Positions 9,851-22,103 of a stretch of DNA of 64,000 nucleotides are shown here, piece by piece (within the stretch, counting starts at the first letter, position 1; each line of letters starts with the position of its first letter). The notes under the pieces are model-generated. The model worked only from the letters and a program-made list of their open reading frames with translations, had not been told where the DNA came from and did no database searches. This DNA comes from Symsagittifera roscoffensis (lineage: Eukaryota > Xenacoelomorpha > Acoela > Convolutidae): assembly GCF_963678635.1 (NCBI RefSeq), contig NC_087064.1:26764189-26828188 (forward strand). Reading direction: 5' to 3'. The position numbers and the translations under genes are program-made.

Positions 9851-11289
9851 ATTGGATTGGAGAAGAGGGATTTTGAATAGTTCAAGACATGTTTAGAAGA
9901 GGTCGGAAATAGGCAAAAATTTGGATGCTCACTCTTAGCGGAGGAACCATGCCAGACTGCGTCACAGCACTGCACATTGTGACTTACACGCCACAGACTT
10001 AAGTAACTCTCCAATGCTAATGTATGGGGTATATATATGTGATACCTAAAAAAATGCCCTTGCACTAGGCCCGAGATAACGCCCCGGAGGGGCTTGTAAC
10101 GCTATCGTTCGGATTTTCACTTTACATAAATTAGCAGCTGCAATTGGGTGTCAATCACCGGAGAAATCGACCCCAGCAAATGTCTTGACACAAGTACTGC
10201 AAAAAGCGAGAAAAATGGCTGACAGCGATAGTAGGAGACTGACCAAATGTTGCAGTTTGAATCCTAAAGCAAAACTTTTCATCACGTGTTGCAAAACCTC
10301 GTTGTTATTCTGAAACTTTTCTTTGCGATAAGAAATTGAATTTTTTGCCTTTACCTGAGAAATTTAAAACAAAATGAAAATATCTGACTTGATCGCGTGG
10401 CGTAGGTTTGTAAAAAAAATGGCTGATTAAAAAACCAAAATTAGTCTGAAGAAAAAATACCTTACAAGCACAAATATTCCGTCACTGTCTTCGAAAAGCG
10501 GAGCAATAAGATTTTTTAAAGTTTTCAACTTGTAATCATTACCTGTATCTGCAACGTATTTCTTGAACGTTTTGAACTTTTTTTACACAGTTATGTTACA
10601 GTGAGACAAATCCCAAAACATCCGCTTTCAGCAAACTTTGCATTTGCTTAAACAAAGAGGTACAATAAGATCTACAACCGGCACAAAAAACCCTAGTGAT
10701 TCTATGATATTCTTTATTATGCCTGCGTTTTAGATTTGAAAAGTTATTTATTGGAAAAAGTTAGTAACATTCGGATTACATAATAAAAAAAGTCGCAGCT
10801 GTACGAAGATTCTGTAGTTCTTTTCAGTATATCATAATGACGACTACCGATCTCACCAAACTCATTATCCTTTAATTGTTCTCCTTTTTTTCCAAAGTTT
10901 GTGATGTTAGTTTGCTTCTGTTCAAGCTAATTTCAGCGATCGAGTCTTCATTGTCAACAAAATTTATACCCGAATAAAGAGATAACAAGTACCTGGTTTT
11001 CAATGCACCAACATATTTTACGTGAAATAAAAAAAGAACAGTGCTATTCCTAAATTTTGAAATAAATTAACATAAATTGTTCAACATTTATAAGCAAGGT
11101 AGAAAGTCAATTTTTGTCGGCAAAACTAGTTTTTTTTTACACAAAGACCTGATTTAAGAGAAATTGGCTAGGGTTTTTCTTGATTGAAGAATTATGCTTT
11201 TTTTGTCGTGGAAAAAATTACAAGTGCGAAAAGTTGCTGTTGGTGAATCAAGCCCTCTTTAGTAACCAAAGAAACAGGTTATTGACCTT
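9851..11289. other. Stretch with one Helentron-like fragment, otherwise nothing recognisable
   Basis: 10395-10513 on the minus strand is a decayed 5' part of the Helentron-like family (ATGGCTGATTAAAAA, CTGAAGAAAAAATACC, AGCACAAATATTCCGTCAC). The rest is AT-rich with short ORFs only. Confidence 0.4.
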
Positions 11290-13650
11290 TTAGAAATCGG
11301 AGAAAGTAAATTGATAAATTTTAGTCCAGCAACAAAAGAACTGATAAATTTTACGTTCGAGTTTTAATTTTGCCGAGGATTGAAATTTGGACACACCATA
11401 ACAGGCTTTAACGTTCCAGCTGACTTCTCTTTCTAGTGTAACTAATAGATTTTCTGATATAGTACTCACAATCACAGCCAAATTTTGTAAACGGCTGAGT
11501 GCTAGACAATTAATTAGCATTGATTTTATATTATATTGTACAATTTCCCGGAGTCTGTCGTGATTTTGATATCCTGTGCATGTGCCATTTTTTTCAATGA
11601 GCTTTTGACCTGATTTTGGTATGTTAATTTGTTGTCAAAGAAGACGCCTAAATATTTAACTTCATTAACATAGTTTATATTTCGATCACCAACTTGAATT
11701 ATTTCTTGTTTTTTAATTGTTACCAAAAACCGAAATTTCAATTTTATCTTGATTGATTTTCAAACAAATATGATTAAAATTGTTCAACAAAGTAGTGATT
11801 TTATTTTTCAAATGATTTTTGCATCGGTTTTTATTTTGTACGTTACTCAGCAGTATTGTATCATCTGCATAATGTATGGTATCAATATTTACCAGTTTGT
11901 AAATATCATTGACATTTAAATCCTTCGAAAGAGGTCATAGAACTGTACTTTGAGGAACTCCTCTTGCGACCAGGCACCAATCAGATTCTCTGCTATTCAA
12001 CATGACTTTGTGATGTCTGGTGGTCGGATAACTCTTAATAAGGCTTGTGGCAATTGAAATGAGGTCCAAGCATACAAAAATTTTAGAAAAAATATTGTGT
12101 CGAACGCTTTAGATAAATCAAGAAGACGACTCGCAACCAGCCTTTTTATTGAGTTGGGGGCTTTTAACATTAGAGCATTTATTGTAGAAAACTACCTTCG
12201 AAACCCAAGTTAATAATCACTCATCAAATGAAATTTATCGCAGTACTAGAAACAACTGTTGTTGAAGAATTTTTGCCATTGCAAGAGTTTTAGTCATAAG
12301 TCTGTAATTTGTTGCATCTTCATATCTTCGGAATCGCCTTTTATGAACAATTGTGTTGTGTTAGTCAATTTCATTCTATCCGGAAAAATTTTGAGAACAA
12401 GGTATTTAGTAACTAATTGTATGTCTAAAGTTTCTTTTTTGGTGGCCGCATCATGTAAGGCCCGATCTTGTAGTATAGCACTACCCAAAGGTTTCTTTAT
12501 TTTCAAAGCAAGAAGAAGTATTAGTAGTTCATGCCTGGTATCAAACCTGAAAGAGATAAATTTTCCTTGATGATATGTTTGAGCCTTAAAAAAATCGAAC
12601 AATTAGTTTCAAATAAAATTCCCTTGGCTTACTGAATTCAAAATTAAGCAAAAATTTTTTTTTCTATCAACTTAAACATTGCCAAACTATTTTCTTATCG
12701 GTGGATGATCCAGAGAAGTTTTTGCTGCTCTCCATTCCTTCATAAAAATTTATTTTGTTCTTTATGATGACGCTGTTTTGATAGGTTGGTTGTAAAACTG
12801 ATCATAATCATTCCTTGGACACTAGAAGTTTTAAATCCGTGAATTATTTCAAAATTTATAATCTAATTTCTTCTGTTTCACGTTCAAACTGCGTTTAATT
12901 TTTTGATACATATTATTTAGCAAGTGAAAAAACCAATTTTTCTTTTCATTCCTGTTTTTTTATCGGAGCATGCTTCAAAATAGCTTTTTGGAAGTATCCC
13001 CAAAAGCTGTCAACATACTGTCAGGATCAGTTTGCATTTAAAAAATGACCAACCTGATGATTTTACCAAGTTTCTGAGTTCGTCATTCTTTTTTGATGAA
13101 GGTGAATTGCATTACGGGTAGAAAAGCAAGCAAGGAGACCAATTTTCATCGGGCAGTCAAACCCGATGGTATCTATTATTATCTAAAATCGTGTCATAGG
13201 TAAAATAATCAATAAGTGGAGTACCAGCAGGTCTTTTTGGTGTGAAACTGTTGCTTATTGATAGACCGCTTGATCATAGTATCGACATATTTTTGTTTTT
13301 GATCTCTCTTCACATATTTCATAATATAGTTGCCCATCAAAATTATCTTATTGTTGGCTATGGCTGCTTTATCAAAAGCTTTTGCAAGTTTTTCAAGGAA
13401 GTCAGGACAAAGACTTTTTAGGACAGTAAGATAGGTCTGACATCGTTCAACTTGATTATCGATTCACAAACTTTCAAACCGAGAAAAATAATGAAATTAC
13501 GCTTCAACCGTGTTTTTTTGGCAGTAAGAAAGCAGTCCTTCCCCTTTTTGTTTCGTTATTCGAGCCCGTATCACAACTGAAAGCTTGCGAAAATTCTTTT
13601 CTTGGTTTGTATGCGCCACAGTTGTCTTCAAATGTTAACAATGTTCACTA
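11290..13650 (-). pseudogene. Decayed LINE (non-LTR retrotransposon) ORF2: endonuclease plus reverse transcriptase
   Basis: Read on the minus strand, parts of an apurinic-endonuclease domain come first (about 13600-13300; NNKIILMGNYIM stands where the family has a GDFN/GDYN motif). The RT domain follows: an IKGDSEDM segment at about 12310-12350, DLSKAFDT at about 12091-12112, a GVPQST-like segment near 11950, and the catalytic YADDT at about 11860-11872. A C-terminal thumb ORF at 11741-11526 contains VKYLGVFFDNKLTYQNQV, typical of LINE RTs, and a continuation lies at 11520-11290. The reading frame is broken many times. It would have copied its own RNA by target-primed reverse transcription. 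The order of parts and the YADD motif are clear; the clade (CR1/Jockey-like) is a guess. Confidence 0.8.
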
Positions 13651-16334
13651 AATGCATAAAGACAGATGCTACTTATGCCGTTTACCAGTTTGTTAAAATG
13701 AAGACATTTTTTATTGAGACTTTGGAAGTTTTTACGGAAAAATCTCAAGTTTGATTGAAAATTTAAAAGTTTTTTTTTCAAATTTGTCGTATGAAATCGT
13801 TGGACCTGGGCTTAGTTCAACATCACCGGAGGAAGTTACTGAAATTTCGATTACATTGGTTACTAAATCTAAAGCAAAAATTAAAACAAAATATATTCAA
13901 GCTAAATTTATGTTTTTTTTTCAAGTTTCTTCTTCCTCAGAGAATAAGTAACCTTAAAATGATTGTGATTGGGCAACAGTGGCCTGGGAGTGAAAAAAAC
14001 TACTATAAGGTAAAATAGCAAAAAGGTGCTCAATAGGACAAATAAAAATAAATTACTTCGACGCGTTTTAACATGAAATTACAGTATAACTTAATATCTT
14101 TTTTGAACTATCGACTGTTTACAGAGTTTAAAAAACAAAAAAATTGTCACCTTAAAAAAAACGGAGATGTATAATTGTGCGAACGCAAGTTATAGGGTTA
14201 ATACTAGCGCTGTTGATATCCGTGCTGTCTGAACTGCACCTCAGTGTCGATACTAGCATCAGACTGGGTGATACCAAAAGAAAAATTCATTAAATGCCCC
14301 ATCTGGGCTTCTCTAAGGTATCGAATACCTATTTTGTAGTTCAGGTGCAAGTTATTTTGATAGACTACATTATAATGCACAATTTTTGGATACAGTTTGG
14401 GTGTGTCTTTGATCAGCGCATATTATTTTAGCTCCTGTACTTTGTCATAATTCTTAAATTTCTCATCCAGAATTCATCAGTTTTTGTTTTTTGATTTAAA
14501 TATGGGTATAATTTTGAAAAAAATATATTTCAATTTCGCAAACTACATTGAGATCAGGTTAAAACCTATCAAAACACTTATCTACAAGAGCAGTAAACTC
14601 ATCAAAAATCTCCACTGCAGATTTGTCATGTTTGGCCACATTGTTTGTAACATCTCGCAAATTTGCAGTTTTCAATTTTTTGAGCTCTTATATCCAAAAC
14701 TTCCGGCTTTGTGTTGGTCGTAAAACCCCAGTATATATGAATTGCTCAGTCCAAGAATAGTTTTGTTGGTTGTTAATTTCGCAACAATGTTATTTTCTGA
14801 AACCAGGTTATACTGGTCACTACTAAACGGGACTGTATATAAAACTAAAACTATAGAAATTTGAGTTCTACCAATTCGGCTGCAGCATTTTATTGAACAT
14901 TGCAATCCAATACAATTTTTTATGGCGTTGAAAGTATCGCGTGAAACCTTTATGCTTAGTGAGTTATCACGCCCTCAATTTCATCCTAAATAGATTTCAG
15001 GAAGTCTGAATGATCATAATAATTGCATCAAACAACTCAAAAACTTGATTTTTTTTTCTGATAATGACAATATAATGAAGAAAAAACAAACTAAAATTGA
15101 AAGTTATAGTTTCATGAAAATTTGAACTCGAAATTTTTGTGGTCTGGTTTTGATTTGATCAGTCTTTTTGATTATGATCTTACAGAGAGTATAGCGTATA
15201 AATTATAGATCAGCAAAATAAAATGGCTGTTTTTTCTCGAAATGGTTGCGATTCATGGAAACCATGACATTTTAATTTAACCTATCTGCAATACAATTGT
15301 TGCATTTTATAACTACGATTTTTGCTAAAAGTTGCCACAAAATTGGACGAAATTAGTTGTGCAGAAAAATTTTTGTTCCGACCCAGAGAGATGCTAAGGA
15401 ACGTTGTCTTTGGCTGCGTTTTTGAGGTTTTAATTTTAATTATGATTTCAGTTACCCAAACAATCATCAGAATGGGTCGATTGAAATATTGTAATGTAGC
15501 TCTCTAAATATTTTGAACGAAATTTAAAAATACTCAGTGTGGAGAAAAAAATAGTTTCGATTGAAATTTTTTTGTATGATTTGGAGCGTTTAAATTCAGC
15601 TGGTTATCTTGGTTAGATGACAATCGGTTGTTTCAGCCGTTGAAATCTTTGCTTTACATCAGGAAAACAAAATTTCGTACAAATTTTTGGGGTTTTCTTG
15701 AAAAAATTGACGATAGATCTTTTTTGTTAATGTTTGTTAACTTTTTCATCGCTGAAGGCAACTTTGGTCGTGTTTCAATCATTTGATAAATTTTCAAGCT
15801 TCTGTTTTCCGTCTTTTCCCAACAGGCATAAAAAAACGGCAAAAAGCCTAAAAAAAATTATTTAAATTTTTTTTTAAATTTTGTTATTAGTAATAAAAAC
15901 TGGCTGTTCTTATATTACTTCTGTGTCTGAATTCAGTTCAAATTGGCTGAACATTAATTACCTTTTCAACTGGGTGAACTTAGCTGAAATTTTTATCAAA
16001 GAACCGGCTATTTATGCGTAGGTTGAGAATTGCAGAATTTTTGAGCAAGCATTGAACTGGAAAATTTATCAAAATGACTTATAAATGATCAAATAATAAC
16101 AGACACAAACTTTTTCTTTTAATCAAAACCGATTGATTAAGCTTGAACCGTTTTTGTCAAAAGGGAACGTTTTTTTTTTCAAATCTAAATTTTTTTTTGA
16201 TTATCATGAAAGTTGACATTTTGGTTCGTTACCCAATTAAAAGCAAATAAATAGATACAAATTTAAAAAGCCAATGGTCACTACTTAAAATTGTTGTTAT
16301 TATCGGATGAAGCGACGGTAGACGAGCACATTTT
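13651..16334. other. AT-rich stretch without clear gene
   Basis: Upstream of the LINE endonuclease there are minus-strand coding-like fragments (14250-14400 and 14590-14650), possibly older LINE parts, but no motif could be fixed. Other ORFs here are short and unrecognised. Confidence 0.3.
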
Positions 16335-16863
16335 TTGTTCCGACTTTCGATACGAAAGTAACGGAATATTTGTGCTCGGGGTGGGTTTTTTTTTCTTCAG
16401 ACAAATTTCGACTTTTTAACTAGCCATTTTTGACGGAATTTTTTTATATCATTCAAAAGGTATTGTTGTCCTGAGCTCAAATTTGAAAAGATATTTCACC
16501 TGTGATCATTTTTTTTTGAAAGTTATGGGGGTTTAAAGATTGCCATTTTGGCCAATTTGGGACAATTAACGCGCGATATATTTCGCGCTATTAACGCGTA
16601 AGCGGAGAGTTAATCCGTCTTAAATTCATTCCAAATTGGTTGAAAGAAGCTTATTTGCCATAATTGATTTGTTACAAGTAGCGAAATCTATCTTTTTGTA
16701 CTTTAAATGGCGTGTGGGGGGATGATTTTCATAAAAAATTTCAAAAAAAAAAAAAATTATTTTTATTTTATTACATTTAATTTTTTAATGTTATTACTGC
16801 TCGATAAAACCTTAAAAGGCAGTCGGAACATTCAGGGCTTCGCCCTGACACGAGCAGTCTTGT
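16335..16863 (+). mobile_element. Helentron-like non-autonomous element, best-preserved copy
   Basis: About 530 bp. The 5' end is TTGTTCCGACTTTCGATACG. Near the 3' end is the inverted match AGTCGGAACA, which lies subterminally and not at the very end, giving asymmetric inverted repeats. It is followed by a perfect short hairpin (CAGGGC-TTC-GCCCTG), 11 bases and CAGTCTTG, with T on both flanks. Helentrons and their non-autonomous HINE derivatives are known for exactly this layout: asymmetric inverted repeats, a 3' hairpin and insertion between two Ts. There is no ORF with Rep or helicase motifs. The ORF at 16707-16967 only overlaps the end and is spurious. Confidence 0.8.
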
Positions 16864-16880
16864 TATTATTAATGACAAGT

Positions 16881-17281
16881 TTGTTCCTTCGAAATTCGAA
16901 GAAAAGGACACAAACTTATGCTTGGTTGATCTTTTTTTTTCTTCAAAAAAGCAATTCGATTTTATAACTAAACGTTTTTGAATGAATTTTTTGATACACG
17001 TCTGAACGTATTGTTGTCTTCATTTAGCTCATATTGAAAAAGTTCAAATTTTATTCTTTTCTTTAAAAATGTGCTTAGAAAAATGCTACTTTGCTCATTT
17101 TGAGAGCAAAAAACGCGTTATATTGCGTTCTCATGACACGCGTAAGCGGCAGATTTAATCGTTTCGAACTCAATTTGGTAAAAATGTTCATTTGATTTAG
17201 TTTGAAGCAGATATATGTCTTGAGCTTTAAGGTACAGTCAGAACATTCACGACTTAGCCCTGCTATGCGAGCACTGATGTT
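16881..17281 (+). mobile_element. Diverged Helentron-like element in tandem with the previous one
   Basis: Starts TTGTTCCTTCGAAATTCG only 18 bp after the previous copy. It keeps the internal CACGCGTAAGCGGCAGATTT block and ends GGTACAGTCAGAACATTCAC with a decayed hairpin and GCGAGCACTGATGTT. Confidence 0.6.
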
Positions 17282-18459
17282 AGAATGATAATAGACGCTA
17301 AAAACAGCTCTTCAAATTTATGTAAGAAGAAAAATAGAGTGAATACAAATCTTAAAACAAAATGTATTCATATTTTGCAAATTGATTAGTATATTCAGGG
17401 TTTGCCTCTTCTGTTATACGAGCAGGCCAGTTTTCTTTTTCGGCTGTTGTCACACATATAAATGAAATTACAGGAGGTCTGCAAAAAATTTTATCGGCAA
17501 ACAAATCCGCTTTTGAATGATTACAAAATACATGAAAGTATTTGTACTACGTGAAGTTTAGCTTGTCTCAGCATTAAATTCTAATTTTTGACTTTTGTTT
17601 TCCCCAGCAATTTCGTTTTCAAAACTACCAGACTAAAAAGAAAACAAAAAAATTTTAAAAAAAAACAAGACTACTTGTATTTTATGGCAAAACACTGATT
17701 TTTGCCGGCTACGCGTCAACCGGTATCAAAATTTTCTATACCAAATATGGTGATGATGATCGAATGTTGGAAAGTTAAATTCTTTTAATTGGAATTGAAA
17801 TTTCAAAAATCTCAAATAAATTGCTAAAATTATATGTTAAATTATTAAATCCAGGCCATCAAAATTAGAATTGACCCAGTACAAAACAAGCAGACAGGTG
17901 ATTGTTGCAAACTTGTCATATTAAGAACGCATTCAATAATACATAATACCCAGTTTATTCAGAATGTTTCTTTTTGATTGAAAACTTTCCATCAATCAGT
18001 CCGTCCATCATGAAGCTGACCACCATCAAACACCAAATGGATATTATCTTGAGCTGTACCAAATTAATGCGACTGACTAGCATGACCCATGTCAATGTGG
18101 AATTATTTTGTAGAGAGGGATATTTCACGCATTTCGAGGCCAAACTGTGCACTGGATAGGCTCACAATTTAGTGTGTGTAGGTCTCTGGAAGTCAGAGAC
18201 AAGTGATTAAGCATGTTAAAATTTTGTCGGAATGATCAAAGAAAACGAAAGAACAAAAAGAACAAAGAGAGCGTCCTTGCTGCGGAATCCGCTTACAAAT
18301 CAATCACAAAATACATAGTTTGCCCGTCTAATGCCACTTACAAAAAAAATTCATTTGCTTTTTCAGCATTATAATTAAAACCTTTAAAGTGCGCAAAAAT
18401 TAGTCCAGAACATGACTAAATTTCCAGAGTTCAACAAAAATAATGGACGGTAAAATTTC
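17282..18459. other. Stretch without recognisable gene
   Basis: Contains a decayed Helentron-like 3' end at about 17390-17425 (TTCAGGGTTTGCC, ATACGAGCAGGCC). ORFs at 17955-18159 occur on both strands over the same bases and show no domain. Confidence 0.35.
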
Positions 18460-18590
18460 TTTTTCATTTTTGAATTCAGGGCGTCAATATTTTTGAAGAA
18501 GTATAACTTTTTCACATCTTTCATTTGGATCGCCAAAGATTGACTGAAAAACTACCCCAAGCTTAAATAGTCCATGTCGGAACAAAAAGC
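18460..18590 (-). mobile_element. Diverged Helentron-like 5'-end fragment
   Basis: The minus strand starts TTTTTGTTCCGACATGGAC and contains GCTTGGGGTAGTTTTTCAG. It parallels 3870-4015. Confidence 0.4.
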
Positions 18591-18730
18591 TAACCTGTAA
18601 ACAAAACTGCACTACCTTTACTTGCTTAAGTGACTGCCTCGAAGTAAAAAAAAATCGTGACAGATAAAGAAGAAAAAGAAAACTTTGAACCAGTTTTCAC
18701 TCGACCTTGAATGTTTTTTCGACGTAGTTA

Positions 18731-19159
18731 TTATTCCGGCTTTCGAGGAAATTGTTGGAACATACGTGCTCGGTGTTGTTTTTTCTCCACACAGATTTCA
18801 ACTTTCTAACCAGCCATTTTCGTCAAAACTTTCTATATCATCCAACAAAGTTTTGGTGTCTTGAGCTCAAAGTTAAAAACATCATCCACCCCCATCCTTT
18901 TTGTACAGATATAGGGTTTCAAAGATTGCCAATTTGGCTAATTTGGGAGAATTAACGTGCTATTGACGCGTAAGTGATAAAAATTCCCCTTAGAAATTGT
19001 TTTAAATTGAATTGAGGCTGGCTATTTAGTCTATTTATTAAGTTGAATTTCAGAAGTTTTTTTAGAAATTTGATCAATTTTTTAAATTGAACAATGTTTT
19101 ATAGAGCTTCAAAGCTGATCGGAAGGTTCAAGGCTTTCCCCTGATACGAGCAATCTTGT
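18731..19159 (+). mobile_element. Helentron-like element, diverged
   Basis: The 5' part (ATTCCGGCTTTCGAGG, ACGTGCTCGGTGTTG) and the body (TTGAGCTCAAAGTTAAAAA) match the family. The 3' end is CTGATCGGAAGGTTCAAGG, a hairpin remnant and ATACGAGCAATCTTG|TT. Confidence 0.6.
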
Positions 19160-19161
19160 TG

Positions 19162-19405
19162 ATCCAACTTTCAAAAAAAGTGAGGAATATATACAGATCA
19201 ATTTTTCAAAGGTTGACTGCGTATGGGTATCGATCCGCAAATTTTTGGACTGCCAAGCGATTATGCTTGCTGTGCACTAAATGGGGACGGCATCGCTGCT
19301 CGAATACTAATTATCCGCACTCATTATTGTTCCAAATTGGTTCGAGATCAGATAAGGGGCAGTTGGAGCATTCAGTGCTTTGCCCAGAAATACGAGCAGT
19401 TTTGT
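19162..19405 (+). mobile_element. Short Helentron-like element directly following the previous one
   Basis: Begins 2 bp after the preceding copy with a decayed 5' end. It finishes GGGGCAGTTGGAGCATTCAG, a hairpin remnant and ATACGAGCAGTTTTG|TT. The ORF at 19156-19431 runs through both ends and is not a gene. Confidence 0.5.
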
Positions 19406-20744
19406 TTAAACTTGTAGGTGGATACGAGTAGCATCCCTGCTTTTCTAGTTTCGAATGTTATTTTTTAAATTTGCTTGTGGATACGGAAAGCATCCCTGCT
19501 TTTCCCTAGTAGATTCCTTTTGTTAGCTCATTAAAGGCATCAACTGACCAAAAAACTTTTGTTTGAATTAAAATTCACTAAAGAGACGCGTTTTCATTTA
19601 CAAACTAAATATAAAAGATTTTGATATGTATCATCATCATGAGTAATAATTAAATCATTTTTATCGTCACAGGTACCAATTTCAATATCAACATCAACAT
19701 CAAAATAAGAGCAAAATATTTTATTGCAGTTTCGCACTTCAGTTAGGTCTCCTCCGTTTTATGTTTGTTTCAAAATAACATGCTTCGAATTTGGTTCTCT
19801 TTTACCTGAAAGCAGATTAAAATTTAGTTTGGCATCGATGTCCTGTGGTTGCTAACATTTCAAACATAAGCTGGAAGAGAGTTGACATAAATTGGATGTA
19901 CTAATTATTTTAAAAAAGAAAAACTAAGTTTTTAAGAGATACTTACAAGCAAAAGCTTGTTTTTCGGACAAAATAATTACAGGTAAAAAAAAACATGTTT
20001 GCAAAATATATTCAGAAACGGTCAGATTGCTCTGTTTAGTCGGTTCTGTCTCTCCCTTTGTCCGAACATATTACGTTAACTGAGGAATTTTTCGAATCAA
20101 GTCTGTCCAGGGTCGAGATGCGCAACTTATGTCGCGGGCGCATAAGATTGCACGAAGAGGAGTGTGAGCGGCGGAAAATTGAAATTTGAGTCGCGAATGT
20201 CGACCCGTACCAAGCATAGGCTGCTTTTCTAGATATAAATGCTATAAAGATTATTTACCCAAGATTTCTCGTATTTTTGTACAGAAATGATCTTTTTCTT
20301 TTATTAGCTTAGAAATTAGAAATAAACTATTTCTATTCTTTTCTGAAAAAAAAAAATTCTAAAAATTCTGATACCTGTCTTGTTTTTTGATAACTACGAT
20401 TGAAATGAGTAACGTTAGATATATAAAAATTAAGAACGTTTCAGTTGTTATTTAATTAACTTGGGTGCTACAAAAAAACTGGAGTAGATCTCGCAATGAG
20501 CTAAAATTGATTTTTTTTACGAATGTGGTACCCCTCACCACTCAGGGTCCACAGAAAAGAGCCAAAAGGTGGGGTGATACAAAAGAGCCATTCATTCCAG
20601 TAAACATTATGAGTAGATAAAAAAAAACAGAATATCTTAGAATCTCCTGTAATAATCAAATTTTTTGATGAAATAAAATTTCTGTTGGTGGATTAGGTTT
20701 AACTAATCATTTACTTTGTTTTGATATACATGACGCCACCTGAA
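19406..20744. other. Stretch without recognisable gene
   Basis: Contains a short direct repeat (GGATACGAGTAGCATCCCTG at 19423 versus GGATACGGAAAGCATCCCTG at 19480). A less AT-rich patch at 20100-20225 has no supported ORF. Confidence 0.35.
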
Positions 20745-20910
20745 ATAGATTGGTTGCAGGTACCCGCAAGTTTTTTACCACAGAGAAGACTGTGGAAAAG
20801 TTTAAAAAGCAACCTATACCGTTTCCCCCAGTTGTATAGAATTGAATTACAGTGATTAGAAAAACTCTTCTTTGTGGTCGATGCACATGCTGACAACCTG
20901 CAACCAATCA
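20745..20910. repeat. Short inverted-repeat element
   Basis: GATTGGTTGCAGGT near 20747 is matched in inverted orientation by ACCTGCAACCAATC near 20896, enclosing about 140 bp. This could be a very small MITE. ORFs on the minus strand here are chance. Confidence 0.45.
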
Positions 20911-21012
20911 AACCCAAATAATATGAAATAAGTTTCTTTGAGAGATGACTGACTGTTGTGTTACTTCAGGTAATGTTTAAATTACGATAGAATTCCCTTC
21001 ATCCGGCACACA

Positions 21013-21137
21013 AAGTTAAAAAGAAAAAAATGCAGAGCCCTTGAAGTTGAAAAGAAGAAGCAGTGCACTTGAAGTTGAAATGGAGAAAAACAGAGCACTT
21101 GAAGTTGAAAAGGAGAAAAAAAGGGTACTTGAAATTG
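21013..21137 (+). repeat. 33-bp tandem repeat with coiled-coil coding potential
   Basis: Four units built on GCACTTGAAGTTGAAA(A/T)GGAG. In one frame they read as charged heptad-like units (ALEVEK). Frames shift between units. It lies directly before the direct repeat at 21157, so it may be a relic of a gag-like coiled coil, but this is uncertain. Confidence 0.5.
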
Positions 21138-21156
21138 AAATGGCTTAAGTATATTG

Positions 21157-21232
21157 TAGTATTGCGAAATACTACACACACACAAAAGACCATTGTCTTA
21201 ATTGTTTATTTAACGACCCAATTCTAAATGGG
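21157..21232 (+). repeat. 75-bp direct repeat, copy 1 (possible LTR remnant)
   Basis: Begins TGTAGTATTGCGAAATACTA, a hairpin-forming palindrome, and matches 22949-23027 almost perfectly for about 75 bp. The second copy is preceded by AAAAAAAGGGG, which could be a polypurine tract, and the repeat starts with TG, as LTRs do. The full LTR length could not be established. Confidence 0.6.
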
Positions 21233-21261
21233 TCGTTATTTAAATGGGTCGTTATTTAACG

Positions 21262-21788
21262 TCCACAGGCTTACCATGGGGTCCCCTTTTATAGGTAAAA
21301 GGGACTAGAAAAAACCGGGGGGGTAAATAGTATATAATATAGCATATTTAAAGGGTATTTTGTGTTTATTGTTGTTCATGCGATAGTATGGTTAAAAGCG
21401 CAAATTGGGGAAGTACCCAGACCCAAAGTATGGCAAGCTATCAACATCTTACTGATTGCCATCAAGGTATCACTATTTGTACAAGATGCCTCCCTAATAC
21501 TGCACAATTTTGTCCCTTATGCCACATCCCTTGTGATTTTTCCGACCCCTGGAATTAATTCTCCTTACTATCCGATATCATTATACAATTCCTCTCCACT
21601 TATACATTTGGTAAGACCTCAACCCTTCAGTAATTAGCTCACAATTTATATATCTTTATAAACAACAGTAAACACAAAATACCCTTTAAATATGCTATAT
21701 TATATACTACTTACCCCCCCCCCCCCTCCCCCCGGTTTTTTCTAGTCCCTTTTACCTATAAAAGGGGACCCCATGGTAAGCCTGTGGA
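21262..21788. mobile_element. Fold-back element with ~115-bp terminal inverted repeats
   Basis: The left arm 21262-21375 (starting TCCACAGGCTTACCATGGGG) is repeated in inverted orientation at 21661-21788 (ending CCTGTGGA). In the inner 60 bp of the arms I count two mismatches; the only large difference is the length of the C/G run. The loop is about 285 bp and has an ORF (21362-21637) with no recognisable domain. No clear target duplication. The high arm identity suggests a young or gene-converted MITE. Confidence 0.8.
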
Positions 21789-22103
21789 TGACCCCAGGTG
21801 GACATACATTTAAGATTAGGGGTTAATTAATGCCCAAATTTCCATTTTTTGCTTTAACTACATAAGTTTAATATCTGAGCTTAACTCAGTGTTGTGAAGT
21901 GCTTTATTCCTGTGGTTAATAAACACCATGATCGTTTTTCTTCATTTGTTTTCCGTGGTGGGTTTGTGTGAAACCACAAGATTATATTTTCCACCTTTTA
22001 TATATATACAATTTTACACTTTGTCCTTCATTGTTCAAACATTTGATAATTAGCCTTAATATCCGAATGTAATTCGGGATTTTGAATATTTGGTCATTTT
22101 ATA

